Assembly (NCBI RefSeq): GCF_014235785.1
Contig: NZ_CP060137.1
Coordinates: forward strand, 2,294,001-2,358,000
Source: Bacillus sp. PAMC26568
Lineage (GTDB): Bacteria; Bacillota; Bacilli; Bacillales; Bacillaceae
Direction: 5' to 3'
Length of the DNA: 64,000 nt
The position numbers were made by a program, and so were the translations under genes. The notes under the pieces were generated by a model. The model saw only the letters and a list, made by a program, of their open reading frames with translations. It did not search any database and was not told the DNA's origin. Numbering within the stretch: the stretch's first letter is position 1; each line of letters begins with the position of its first letter. Positions 1-9,491 of the stretch are shown piece by piece.

Positions 1-897
1 TTTTACCCATTTGCCTGGGAAGAAGCAACCTACGAAGATAAACTTTACGGATTACCCACAACGACAGATTCCCGCTTAGTATACTACAACAAAAAACATT
101 TCGAAAAAGCTGGACTAGATCCAGAAAACCCTCCTAAGACTATTGCAGAACTTGAAGAAGCAGCTGAAAAACTCACAATTAAAAAAGGTAAAAGATTCTC
201 GCAGATCGGATTAATCCCTTGGCTTGACCAAGGCTGGTTCTACGGCTGGGGCTGGGCATTCGGAGGAGACTTTTACAACCCTGAAACACAAGAAGTAACA
301 GCTGATGATCCTAAAAACGTTGAAGCGCTTAAATGGATTACAGATTACGCAAAAAAATACAATATTGAGGACATCACAGCTTTCACAAATTCACAAGGAA
401 CAGGTGCGATGGATCCTTTCCTTACTGAACAAATCAGCATGAAGGTAAGCGGTCCATGGACTGTATCAGCGATTAATAAATTCAAGCCTGATTTAGAGTA
501 TGGTGTATTCCCGATGCCTACTCCTACAGGCGATAACTTTACAACCTGGTCTGGCGGCTGGTCGACAGTTATCCCAAAAGGTGCAAAAGAAAAAGAAGCT
601 GCCTGGGAATTTTTGAAGTTCTTTAGCGGAGAAGAAGGACAAAAAATATTCAGCGGAATTGCAAAAGACTTTTCTATTATTGATTCTGTGAATGAGGAAT
701 TAGGATACAAGGATGATCCAATTCTTAAAGAGTTTGTTGATATTCTTCCTTCAAGCAATCACAGGCCGGTTATGACACAGGGAAGCTTGTATTGGAACGA
801 ACTGGCAAGTGCTGTCGAAAATGCAACAAGAGGAAACGGCACACCTGAAGAACTTCTGAAAAAGGTAGATGACAAAGTGACGAAATCATTGAAATAA
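1..897 (+). CDS. ABC transporter sugar-binding protein (5' truncated by window edge)
   Basis: Extracellular solute-binding protein (family 1) of a CUT1-type carbohydrate importer; it would be a membrane-anchored lipoprotein that delivers sugar to the two permeases downstream. Reading frame 1 is open from base 1 to the TAA at 895-897, leaving about 298 residues, so the signal peptide and lipobox lie outside the window. The segment PMPTPTGDN followed by SGGWSTVIPKGAK and then a KEAAWEFLKFF helix is typical of the hinge and C-terminal lobe of this family. It is followed after 60 bases by malF/malG-like genes, so it is the first visible gene of their operon. The sugar is unknown; the neighbouring dehydrogenases suggest a sugar or glycoside that is oxidised. 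Confidence 0.9.
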   Translation, partial: FYPFAWEEATYEDKLYGLPTTTDSRLVYYNKKHFEKAGLDPENPPKTIAELEEAAEKLTIKKGKRFSQIGLIPWLDQGWFYGWGWAFGGDFYNPETQEVTADDPKNVEALKWITDYAKKYNIEDITAFTNSQGTGAMDPFLTEQISMKVSGPWTVSAINKFKPDLEYGVFPMPTPTGDNFTTWSGGWSTVIPKGAKEKEAAWEFLKFFSGEEGQKIFSGIAKDFSIIDSVNEELGYKDDPILKEFVDILPSSNHRPVMTQGSLYWNELASAVENATRGNGTPEELLKKVDDKVTKSLK

Positions 898-905
898 GGC
901 TGCAG

Positions 906-931
906 AGGGATTCTCCATCTGGGGAATCCCT
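906..931 (+). promoter_or_regulatory. Intergenic stem-loop without T-run, after the binding-protein gene
   Basis: An 11-bp stem (AGGGATTCTCC with GGGGAATCCCT, one G-T pair) and a 4-base loop. There is no following run of T. Such stem-loops between a binding-protein gene and permease genes are known to stabilise the upstream mRNA and lower expression downstream; that role here is inferred. Confidence 0.55.
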
Positions 932-957
932 GATAAAAACCAAAGGAGGTATGTTTC

Positions 958-1902
958 ATGCAGCAGCCAGTGATAAAGGAGTCAGCCAGCATAAATGAAA
1001 TTCCTGTTGTAAAAAAGAAAAGGTGGAGAAATAAATCTTCCTTATATGGTGTCCTTTTTGTCACACCCTGGATTTTAGGACTTATTATTTTTTATGCTTT
1101 TCCATTAATATCATCCATTTACTTCAGCTTTACAACATATAGTATCCTTCAGCCCGGTGAGTTTGTCGGATTGCAGAATTATAAAGAGCTGATGAGTGAT
1201 GACCTCTTTTGGAAGTCGGTATCTAATACCATATATTTCGCTGTCTTTTATGTCCCTCTGAGCATCATTTTCGGAGTATGTTTGGCAATGATCCTGAATT
1301 TGAAAGTGAAAGGCATGACGGTTTACCGCACAATTTTCTTTTTGCCTACACTAGTGCCGCAGGTAGCCCTAGCGGTGCTTTGGATGTGGCTCTTAAATCC
1401 GCAGTTTGGTTTAATCAATGGCATGCTGGATCTTATCGGAATTCAAGGGCCTGCATGGTTAGGCAGTGAAACCTGGTCGAAGCCATCGATCGTTATAATG
1501 TCCCTTTGGGGAATTGGGCAGGCTGTCGTCATCTATTTGGCAGGATTAACGGATATTTCCGAGGATTACTATGATGCTGCTGAAGTAGACGGGGCAAATT
1601 GGTTCCAGAAAACGATACATATTACCTTGCCGTTATTAACTCCCGTCATCTTTTTCAACCTCGTTATGGGTGTTATTGGCGCTTTCCAGCAGTTTGCATT
1701 GCCGTACGCGCTGACTGGCGGACAGGGAACTCCAGCAAATTCATTAACCTTTTATGTCATGTATTTATATGACAATGGATTTAAGTTTTTTAAAATGGGA
1801 TACGCCTCTGCGATGGCATGGATCCTCTTTGCTATCATCATGATTTTAACAGCGGTTATTTTCTCTACTTCAAAAAGATGGGTTCATTATCAAGGAAAAT
1901 AA
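958..1902 (+). CDS. Carbohydrate ABC transporter permease, MalF/UgpA type
   Basis: Inner-membrane permease subunit of the sugar importer, 314 residues, expected to pair with the next gene product. A hydrophilic N-terminus of about 25 residues (KKKRWRNKSS) precedes a first membrane helix, followed by about five more. The cytoplasmic EAA loop that docks on the ATPase is visible near residues 200-222 (DAAEVDGANW, then TLPLLTPV). The ATG at 958 has AAAGGAGG 943-949 in front of it. No ATPase gene is present in the visible part; such CUT1 importers commonly share an MsmX-type ATPase encoded elsewhere. Co-transcribed with the genes on both sides. Confidence 0.93.
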   Translation: MQQPVIKESASINEIPVVKKKRWRNKSSLYGVLFVTPWILGLIIFYAFPLISSIYFSFTTYSILQPGEFVGLQNYKELMSDDLFWKSVSNTIYFAVFYVPLSIIFGVCLAMILNLKVKGMTVYRTIFFLPTLVPQVALAVLWMWLLNPQFGLINGMLDLIGIQGPAWLGSETWSKPSIVIMSLWGIGQAVVIYLAGLTDISEDYYDAAEVDGANWFQKTIHITLPLLTPVIFFNLVMGVIGAFQQFALPYALTGGQGTPANSLTFYVMYLYDNGFKFFKMGYASAMAWILFAIIMILTAVIFSTSKRWVHYQGK

Positions 1903-1914
1903 GGAGGGATTCGA

Positions 1915-2742
1915 ATGAGAACGAAAACGTCAAAAAGCATATTCGCCCATACATTTCTGATATTGATATCCATTCTCTTTTTAGTTCCATTTTTCTGGAT
2001 GCTGTCTACCTCTTTAAAGGATCAAACACAGATTTTTTCGTTTCCGCCTGAATGGATTCCCTCACCGTTTAAGTGGAGCAACTATCAGGAGGCTGTCGAC
2101 TATATACCATTTTTCAGCTATTTGAAAAACACTGTTGTGATTACTGTGTTCAGTACAATTGGAGCAGTCATTACATGCCCGTTGGTAGCATACGGGTTCG
2201 CGAAATTAAGATTTAAAGGCAGCAATGCTCTATTTATTGTGACGATTGCCGTCATGATGATTCCGGGACAAGTCACAATGATCCCGCTGTTCATCTTGTT
2301 TGAAAAACTTGGCTGGGTCGGCAGCCCGCTTCCGCTGATCATACCTGTCTTTTTCGGAGTTCCTTTCTATATCTTTTTACTGCGCCAATTCTTTCTCGGC
2401 TTGCCGGATACGTTAATGGATGCCGCGAGAATTGATGGAGCAGGTGAGTTTCGCATCTACTGGCAAATTATGCTTCCACTGGCAAAACCGGCTGTACTTG
2501 CAGTAGGACTGTTTCAATTTATGGGAAGCTGGACTGATTTTTTAGGACCGCTGCTTTATTTAACAGACGAGACATCCTATACCCTTTCACTCGGCCTGCA
2601 GCAATTCCAAAGTCAAAAAGGAACAGAATGGGGATTAATGATGGCGGTCTCAACATTAATGACGCTTCCAATTATTGTTTTGTTCTTCTTCCTGCAAAAA
2701 ACATTTATTAAAGGGATTACATTTAGCGGTATTAAAGGATGA
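1915..2742 (+). CDS. Carbohydrate ABC transporter permease, MalG/UgpE type
   Basis: Second permease subunit, 275 residues, six predicted membrane helices. The EAA loop is visible around residues 185-205 (DAARIDGAGEFRIYWQIMLP). It starts 12 bases after its partner, with AAGGAGGG before the ATG at 1915. Forms a heterodimer with the 958-1902 product. Family assignment is firm; the transported sugar is not determined. Confidence 0.93.
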   Translation: MRTKTSKSIFAHTFLILISILFLVPFFWMLSTSLKDQTQIFSFPPEWIPSPFKWSNYQEAVDYIPFFSYLKNTVVITVFSTIGAVITCPLVAYGFAKLRFKGSNALFIVTIAVMMIPGQVTMIPLFILFEKLGWVGSPLPLIIPVFFGVPFYIFLLRQFFLGLPDTLMDAARIDGAGEFRIYWQIMLPLAKPAVLAVGLFQFMGSWTDFLGPLLYLTDETSYTLSLGLQQFQSQKGTEWGLMMAVSTLMTLPIIVLFFFLQKTFIKGITFSGIKG

Positions 2743-2758
2743 CAGGAGATGAGTTAAT

Positions 2759-3724
2759 GTGAATAAGATTAGAATTGGTTTTATTGGCTCTGGAGGAATA
2801 GCCCATTACCATGCCTCACATTTAAGAGAATTAGAGAATGTACTCATTGCTGCAATCGCCGATCCGAATCCCGAAAGCAGACACAGCTTTATTCAAACAC
2901 AGGATGTTGAAGCTCTAGAATTTGATGATTTTGAAGAAATGCTGAATCATTCAGAATTAGATGGAGTTATTATTTGCTCTCCGCACACTCTGCATTACCA
3001 ACATGCAAAAACGGCTCTTTTAAAAGGCTGTCACGTATTACTTGAAAAGCCGATGGTGTGTTCTGTCGAAGAAGCGGAAGAACTTATCGCGCTTTCAAAA
3101 GAGAAGAAATGTGTGCTGCAAATCTCGTATCAGCGGCATTATCAGCCTGAATTCATCCATATTAAAAAGCTGATCGAAGAAAATCAAATCGGAATTCTTA
3201 CTAGTGTAAATGCTTCTCTCTATCAGGATTGGATTTACCTATCAGCAGGAACATGGAGGCAAAAGCCAGCTTTGTCAGGAGGGGGTATGCTGTTTGATTC
3301 GGGAAGTCATATTTTAGATGCCATTCTATGGATTACAGGACTTACCCCGATAGAATCCAAATCATTTATCCATCAGCGCGGTACAGAGGTAGATATCGAT
3401 TCATTTACAACTGTCAAATACACACAAAATGTAATGGGTACAATCACCATTGCAGGCATGTCACCTTGCTGGCATGAAACGTATTCTTTTATAGGAGATA
3501 AGGGAGCCATTTTCTACGAAAACGGTCAGGTTTCTCTCGTTCGAAATGGAGAAGCTCCAGTAAATCAAAGTATAGAGGTTGCTGATAATAATACAGATAA
3601 AAGCTTCATAGATGCCATACTTGGGATAAAAGAGGTTGAGGTTCCTGGTGAATTTGCCATACGGGTTTTAAAGTTTACAAAAGAAATCTATGAAGCAGAC
3701 AGTGCAAACTTGCAGAAAAAATAA
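2759..3724 (+). CDS. Gfo/Idh/MocA family NAD(P)-dependent oxidoreductase
   Basis: Sugar or polyol dehydrogenase, 321 residues, start GTG at 2759 with an AGGAGATGAG site. The Rossmann fingerprint GFIGSGGIA is at residues 7-15; the family motif EKPM lies near residue 97, followed by the C-terminal alpha/beta domain with SGGGMLFDSGSH and a probable catalytic His. Sixteen bases downstream of the permease, so in the same operon. Two such dehydrogenases and an epimerase with a sugar importer resemble the E. coli ycj set and other glycoside 3-dehydrogenase or inositol loci; the true substrate is not shown. Confidence 0.9.
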   Translation: MNKIRIGFIGSGGIAHYHASHLRELENVLIAAIADPNPESRHSFIQTQDVEALEFDDFEEMLNHSELDGVIICSPHTLHYQHAKTALLKGCHVLLEKPMVCSVEEAEELIALSKEKKCVLQISYQRHYQPEFIHIKKLIEENQIGILTSVNASLYQDWIYLSAGTWRQKPALSGGGMLFDSGSHILDAILWITGLTPIESKSFIHQRGTEVDIDSFTTVKYTQNVMGTITIAGMSPCWHETYSFIGDKGAIFYENGQVSLVRNGEAPVNQSIEVADNNTDKSFIDAILGIKEVEVPGEFAIRVLKFTKEIYEADSANLQKK

Positions 3725-3750
3725 TAATTCTGAGATTGAGAGGGATAAAT

Positions 3751-4665
3751 GTGAACAATCCAATCGGCATGAGAATACCCCCGCATTTTGGAAAAGAAGG
3801 AATTGAGTACACAGCAAAATGGGCAAAAGAAAATGGAATTGAAGTTCTAGATCTTCCTATCCTGGATGAATCAGTAAAAAATATATTATCAAGCTATCAA
3901 ATCGGCATTGGTTCCATAGATGGAAAAGGGTGTGTTGGAAACACCGATATTTTAAGCGAGGATGAAGGCAAGCGCTGGAATGCAGTGCTCTCATTAAAGG
4001 AGCAGTTCGAACAAGTTTCAGCATTGGGAGGCAGCGTTATTTTTATGTGCCTCGTACCTGAAAACAGCCTTCTTCCTAAAAAAAGAAGCTTAGAAATTTG
4101 GAAAGAAACGTTTCCGGAGGTTGTCGGCTTAGCAGAAAAAAACAATCTTTATATTGCATTGGAAGGGTGGCCGGGTCCTGCACCTGCATATCCAACGCTC
4201 GGAACCACTCCAGAGGTGCTCAGATATATGTTCAATGAGGTGCCGTCAAAGCATTTCGGGGTAAATTATGATCCTTCGCACTTAGTCAGACTGGGAATTG
4301 ATTACCTGAGGTTCCTAGATGAATTTGGAGAGAAAGTGCTTTACTGTCACGGAAAAGATACTGCGTTATTGGCTGAAGATCTATATGACTTGGGAAATCT
4401 CCCATCTGTTTTTGATTCTAAGTATGACTTTTCTGAAGGTGCATGGCGCTACACGATTCCAGGTCATGGCGAGGTTGACTGGAGAAAAGTGGCGGTAAGA
4501 TTAGATGCTCTAAAGTACAAGGGGCCAATCAGCATAGAGCTTGAGGATCATTATTATTGGGGCTCTCTTTCATCCGAACAGGAAGGAATTGTGAAAGCGA
4601 AAGATTTTCTGCAGACAGTATTTCATAAAAAGAAAACAGGGGGAATAGCGGATGTCAAACATTAA
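3751..4665 (+). CDS. Sugar phosphate isomerase/epimerase (xylose-isomerase-like TIM barrel)
   Basis: AP-endonuclease-2-family TIM barrel of about 304 residues. Metal-site residues seen: E in ALEGWPG, D and H in NYDPSHLVRLG, H in YCHGKD, and the closing E in SIELEDHYYW. The in-frame TTG at 3736 overlaps the ribosome site GAGAGGG (3738-3744), so the GTG at 3751, seven bases after it, is preferred. It sits between two Gfo/Idh/MocA dehydrogenases and overlaps the next gene by 14 bases. In similar operons this partner epimerises or cleaves a keto-sugar intermediate; which applies here is unknown. Confidence 0.87.
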   Translation: MNNPIGMRIPPHFGKEGIEYTAKWAKENGIEVLDLPILDESVKNILSSYQIGIGSIDGKGCVGNTDILSEDEGKRWNAVLSLKEQFEQVSALGGSVIFMCLVPENSLLPKKRSLEIWKETFPEVVGLAEKNNLYIALEGWPGPAPAYPTLGTTPEVLRYMFNEVPSKHFGVNYDPSHLVRLGIDYLRFLDEFGEKVLYCHGKDTALLAEDLYDLGNLPSVFDSKYDFSEGAWRYTIPGHGEVDWRKVAVRLDALKYKGPISIELEDHYYWGSLSSEQEGIVKAKDFLQTVFHKKKTGGIADVKH

Positions 4666-5737
4666 AATAGGAATCATTGGAAGCGGCGGGATTGCTGCTG
4701 TCCATGCTAAAGCTTACTTGCAAATGACGGATGTAACAATTGCTGCAGTAGCAGACGTCATTCCCGGAAAAGCAAAAGAATTTATTGAGCAGCTTGGAAT
4801 TCACGATGCCCAGGCATTTGACAGCCATTTAGAATTGCTGGAATTGGATTTAGATGGTGTTAGTGTCTGCACGCCAAATGTCACACATCACAGAACCAGT
4901 ATTGATTCACTGCTTGCTGATAAACATGTTTTAGTTGAAAAGCCGCTTGCTGTAACGCTGGAACAAGCGGTTGAAATGGTTGAGACATCACGTCGCACAG
5001 GGAAAATGCTGACGGTAGGTTTTCAGCCGAGATATGATCCAAATATGAAAACAATTAAAGAAATTGTTAAATCAGGACAGCTTGGAGATGTATATTATAT
5101 TCAAACAGGCGGGGGAAGAAGAAGAGGCATGCCAGGCGGAACCTTTATTAATAAGGATTTGGCAGGAGCAGGTGCAATGGCTGATATCGGCTGTTATTCC
5201 CTGGACTTGGCATTAAATGCATTGGACTATCCTAAACCACTTACAGTTTCAGCGTATACATCCAATCACTTCGGCAAAAATCCTTTGTATCATCATGAAG
5301 CAAATCGTTTTGAGGTAGAGGATTTTGGTGTCGCAATGGTTCGTTTAGAAGGAGGGAAGGTACTGAATTTTAAAATTTCCTGGGCGATGCATATGGATTC
5401 TTTAGGACCGACTATTTTTCTCGGAACAGACGCAGGCCTCAAGCTGACTCCTGCAGGACAAGGGCCATGGAGCGGTGTTTGGGACGGAGGAATCGGCAGT
5501 ATTTCATTGTTTCATGATATTGCAGGACAGCATTCAGAAACGTCAATACCCGTTATTGATCATAAAATAGATATATTCCACGAAAAAGTAAGAGATTTCG
5601 TGACGGCGATAAAAGAAAAACGCACTGCTCCTATCCCTGCTGAACAGATCTTAATCAACCAGGCGATTATTGATGGAGTCCTAAGGTCTTCTGAATTAGG
5701 AAAAGAAGTAGATATTAAAGTTCCTGTTTTTGCTTAA
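4652..5737 (+). CDS. Gfo/Idh/MocA family NAD(P)-dependent oxidoreductase, second copy
   Basis: Second dehydrogenase of the operon, 361 residues. Rossmann motif GIIGSGGIA at residues 7-15, EKPL near residue 98, and a C-terminal domain with GAGAMADIGCYSLD. It is longer than its upstream paralogue and diverged, so it probably acts on a different carbon or intermediate. The ATG at 4652 has a GGGGGAATAGCGG leader and lies within the end of the epimerase gene, which indicates translational coupling. It is the last gene of the operon; a terminator follows at 5822. Confidence 0.9.
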   Translation: MSNIKIGIIGSGGIAAVHAKAYLQMTDVTIAAVADVIPGKAKEFIEQLGIHDAQAFDSHLELLELDLDGVSVCTPNVTHHRTSIDSLLADKHVLVEKPLAVTLEQAVEMVETSRRTGKMLTVGFQPRYDPNMKTIKEIVKSGQLGDVYYIQTGGGRRRGMPGGTFINKDLAGAGAMADIGCYSLDLALNALDYPKPLTVSAYTSNHFGKNPLYHHEANRFEVEDFGVAMVRLEGGKVLNFKISWAMHMDSLGPTIFLGTDAGLKLTPAGQGPWSGVWDGGIGSISLFHDIAGQHSETSIPVIDHKIDIFHEKVRDFVTAIKEKRTAPIPAEQILINQAIIDGVLRSSELGKEVDIKVPVFA

Positions 5738-5755
5738 TCATTTCACGTAATTTTT

Positions 5756-5801
5756 AAAAAACGCTTATTAAATTTAAGGGGTTCCGTTTAAGGAGAGAAA
5801 A
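5756..5801 (+). repeat. Left copy of a ~45-bp inverted repeat
   Basis: This segment matches the reverse complement of 9353-9400. The core AAGGGGTTCCGTTT (5776-5789) is identical to the reverse complement of 9365-9378; on one side ACGCTTA and an AT-rich stretch are also shared, on the other GGAGAGAAAA versus GGAGGGAAAA. The two copies enclose a methionine aminopeptidase and a multicopper oxidase gene. Confidence 0.6.
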
Positions 5802-5821
5802 CAGTAAATAGCATTAAAAAT

Positions 5822-5860
5822 AGCAGGGTAATTCGCATATGAATTAGACCTGCTTTTTTT
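5822..5860 (+). terminator. Rho-independent terminator of the sugar operon
   Basis: Stem AGCAGG plus TAATTC paired with GAATTA and CCTGCT, followed by seven T. Confidence 0.85.
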
Positions 5861-6295
5861 GTTGAAATAACAAGGATTTCAACCGTTTTTGTGTAGAATT
5901 AGTTACCTAATTAGCAACCTATTTAGCAAAAGGACAATAGCTATTGTCAATCATAAAATTAGTGTGCGAAATAATGTGCTAATTGGTTTGCGAATTCCCA
6001 ATTCATTTATTGCCGGATGATTGTTGACAACCACGTTTAAATGGGACTTTTATGATATTATTATAAATAATGGATATTCCATTAAAGGGCAGGTTAGCTC
6101 TATAAGAAAAGTTAAAGGTAAATCCAATTAATAGTATAGTCATATGTACTAGATCCTTTTTGTGGTCTATTTCTTGATCGAAGAAAAATTCAAGCTGAGG
6201 GGTATTGTACCAAATAATTTACATTGCTTTTATTTTTCGAGAAAATAAAGGTACAATTAATACTTATATAGTTTATTGATGAAAAAAGATAATGA

Positions 6296-7048
<753 letters not shown>

Positions 7049-7361
7049 TTCAAGCATAGACGGAAAAGACTCGTATTAATATAAATAGTTCGCTTACCGT
7101 GTAGGAAACTTAAATGGATTAACATATAAATTCGTAACAGTTTTAAAGAATGTTACTCACATCTATAAGTTAAATTCCCCATTTAAAGTCTTAGAAACAT
7201 TTCACCGAGTGTTTTATCAAACACATCACAAAAGGCCAAACCTTTGCAAAGGATATGGTCATTTATTACAACAATATTATGACAAAAGGTGTATTTAGCT
7301 GGCATGAAATGTTCCTTTCCTTCATATACCGTAGTGATATGTTGAGGAGAGGGTGACTCTT
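7049..7361. other. Intergenic region before the multicopper oxidase gene
   Basis: About 310 AT-rich bases. Only a weak inverted repeat (CCTTTGCAAAGG at 7242-7253) and the ribosome site GAGGAGAGGG at 7344-7353 were seen. No convincing promoter consensus or gene. Confidence 0.5.
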
Positions 7362-9125
7362 ATGGTAAAATCTTTAGATCCAAAAAGTATTCCTAAATAT
7401 GTAAATCAACTGTTCATCCCACCGGTATATATGCCTACGATTCTAAGACAACCTAACACTGGTCAGGTTATTGGCCATGAATATAAAATTAATGTTAGTG
7501 AGTTCCAGCAGCAACTCTTACCACCTGGTTTCGGTACAACCAAAGTTTATGGTTACGGTGGGATGATACAGGACCAAAACACAGGAAGTGCGGTTTATTT
7601 TAGAAGTGCTCCAGGCCCTACATTTGAAGCCATTCGAGGAATTCCTGTATATGTTCAATGGATAAACAACCTCACTGGCCCCCTTTTTCTCCCGGTGGAT
7701 CCGACACTCGATTGGGCGAATCCCAATTCCATGGCAATTCCCAGGCCACCATTTCCATCATTTCCCCTGGGATTCCCTCTAGCACAGAAACCTGTACCTA
7801 TTGTCACTCATCTGCACGGAGGAGAGACACCATCTTATTTTGACGGTAATCCTGATGCTTGGTTTACAGCAGATGGAAGGACCGGCATGGCATTTATAAC
7901 TGATAAGTACACCTACCTAAATGTACAACAGCCTACAACCCTTTGGTATCATGACCATACCATGGGAATAAATCGTTTGACTTTATACGCTGGACTGGCA
8001 GGGGGTTATGTGCTTCGGGATATGAATGACCCCATTGCCTCGTTTCTTCCTGGTAGAGAAAATGAGATTCCGCTCATCATTCAGGACCGATCTTTTAATA
8101 CTGATGGTTCTCTTTTCTATGAGCAAGTGGGGGTTAACCCAAGTATTCATCCTTACTGGGTACCAGAGTTTTTTGGAAACACAATAACGGTGAATGGAAA
8201 GGTGTGGCCGAACCTTAATGTCAAGCCTCAACAATACCGTTTTCGTCTTGTAAATGGTTCAAACGCGCGATTTTATGATTTAAAGCTTTCAAATCAACAA
8301 AAATTTATCCAGATTGGCAGCGATGGAGGTTATTTACCTCAACCTGTAGAACTGTCCTCACTTTTGATTTCACCGGCAGAACGAGCAGATATCCTTATTG
8401 ATTTCTCTACTCTGACTCCGGGTACGACCGTTATTTTAATGAATAATGCTAATGCCCCTTTCCCTGGTGGAACACCAGCAGACCCGCAAACAGTTGGTCA
8501 AATTATGCAATTTACAGTCACGAATGAAACCGTCCTACCGCCAAAGAAATTGCCGCCTATTCTGAACAATATGCCGCAATTAAAGCCAACGATAAACAGA
8601 ACTTTGACTTTATTTGAATTGGAGGGTCCTAATGGCCCGTTGGCAGTTACGTTAGATGGACAAATGATGCGAAATCCCGTTTCTGAGCTTCCACGAGCAG
8701 GAACGACAGAAGATTGGCAAGTTGTAAACCTTACCGATGATACTCATCCAATCCATCTTCATCTTGTTCAGTACCAGCTCGTTAGCCGCCACAAAGTCCG
8801 ATCAGACGATTATTTAAGAGACTGGAAGAAACTAAATCAAACGACACCTCCGGGCACCCCGCCATATTTTATTAAGCCCAAGGTTCTGCCGATCGGCCCA
8901 TATTTGCAAGGTCAGTGTATTGCACCTCCACTCAATGAGAAAGGCTGGAAGGATACTATACAAATGAATCCAGGAGAAGTAACGACTATAAGAGTTCGGT
9001 TTGCATCCCAGGATGGCAGACCGTATCAATTTGATCCTAGCCTTGGTCCTGGATATGTATGGCATTGCCATATTCTTGAACATGCGGGTAATGAAATGAT
9101 GAGACCGTATAAGGTATTGCCTTAA
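7362..9125 (+). CDS. Multicopper oxidase, CotA laccase/bilirubin-oxidase type
   Basis: Copper oxidase of three cupredoxin domains, 587 residues, oxidising phenols, bilirubin or metal ions with O2. All four copper motifs are intact: HLHGGETP, WYHDHTMG, HPIHLHLVQYQ, and HCHILEHAGNEM with the type 1 Met in the last. There is no signal peptide, as in Bacillus CotA, an outer spore coat protein of similar but shorter length (513 residues). A GTG at 7353 is possible but lies in the ribosome site; ATG 7362, eight bases after GAGGAGAGGG, fits better. Followed by a terminator at 9238. Spore coat location is inferred from the family only. Confidence 0.92.
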   Translation: MVKSLDPKSIPKYVNQLFIPPVYMPTILRQPNTGQVIGHEYKINVSEFQQQLLPPGFGTTKVYGYGGMIQDQNTGSAVYFRSAPGPTFEAIRGIPVYVQWINNLTGPLFLPVDPTLDWANPNSMAIPRPPFPSFPLGFPLAQKPVPIVTHLHGGETPSYFDGNPDAWFTADGRTGMAFITDKYTYLNVQQPTTLWYHDHTMGINRLTLYAGLAGGYVLRDMNDPIASFLPGRENEIPLIIQDRSFNTDGSLFYEQVGVNPSIHPYWVPEFFGNTITVNGKVWPNLNVKPQQYRFRLVNGSNARFYDLKLSNQQKFIQIGSDGGYLPQPVELSSLLISPAERADILIDFSTLTPGTTVILMNNANAPFPGGTPADPQTVGQIMQFTVTNETVLPPKKLPPILNNMPQLKPTINRTLTLFELEGPNGPLAVTLDGQMMRNPVSELPRAGTTEDWQVVNLTDDTHPIHLHLVQYQLVSRHKVRSDDYLRDWKKLNQTTPPGTPPYFIKPKVLPIGPYLQGQCIAPPLNEKGWKDTIQMNPGEVTTIRVRFASQDGRPYQFDPSLGPGYVWHCHILEHAGNEMMRPYKVLP

Positions 9126-9237
9126 ATATCTACAAAATTAACTATGGTAAAAATCAATTTTGTTCTTTGGCAAAGTAAGGTGAACTCGTAACATAAGGTA
9201 CTCCGTTAAAGGGGGCTATAATAGAATAACTTATTAA

Positions 9238-9265
9238 CTTAGTTCAACAATGAACTGAGTTTTAT
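9238..9265 (+). terminator. Terminator after the multicopper oxidase gene
   Basis: CTTAGTTCA, loop ACAA, TGAACTGAG followed by TTTTATT. Confidence 0.7.
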
Positions 9266-9270
9266 TATGC

Positions 9271-9294
9271 AAAAAAACACCGCTAAAAGCGGTG
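9271..9294 (-). terminator. Minus-strand terminator with no intact gene upstream
   Basis: CACCGCT/AGCGGTG stem with an AAA loop; on the minus strand it is followed by seven T (9277-9271). Confidence 0.6.
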
Positions 9295-9352
9295 CGAATT
9301 AATGTACGAATCCTAATGCTATTCCCGGTGCTAAATACCGTGTGATTTCAGG

Positions 9353-9400
9353 TTTTCCCTCCCAAAACGGAACCCCTTATATTAAATTAAGCGTTTTTTT
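9353..9400 (-). repeat. Right copy of the ~45-bp inverted repeat
   Basis: Inverse partner of 5756-5801; the identical 14-bp core is at 9365-9378. The copies face each other across 3.6 kb. Confidence 0.6.
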
Positions 9401-9491
9401 ATTTATACCAAGTTGAAATAATTGATTTATCAATTTATTCTCCCCATACTACAAAGTAGGATGTGTTACTGATGTAGAGGAGGGATTATTG

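Larger units (their letters stand above)
9126..9491. other. Intergenic region with two terminators and right repeat copy
   Basis: Contains a plus-strand terminator (9238-9265), a minus-strand terminator (9271-9294) and the right inverted-repeat copy (9353-9400). On the minus strand, about 9374-9303, a short open frame reads VPFWEGKPEI... ending ALGFVH with no start codon; this looks like the tail of a lost gene, which would explain the minus-strand terminator. Confidence 0.5.

Noticed and set aside
345..758. 137-residue minus-strand frame
   Set aside because: Antisense to the sugar-binding protein gene; no ribosome site or family resemblance.
7254..7360. Sporulation SigK promoter for the multicopper oxidase gene
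   Set aside because: CATATACCGTA was considered but does not fit the -10 consensus at its last positions.
9303..9374. Minus-strand short frame ending ALGFVH
   Set aside because: No start codon and a stop just upstream; noted only as possible debris.
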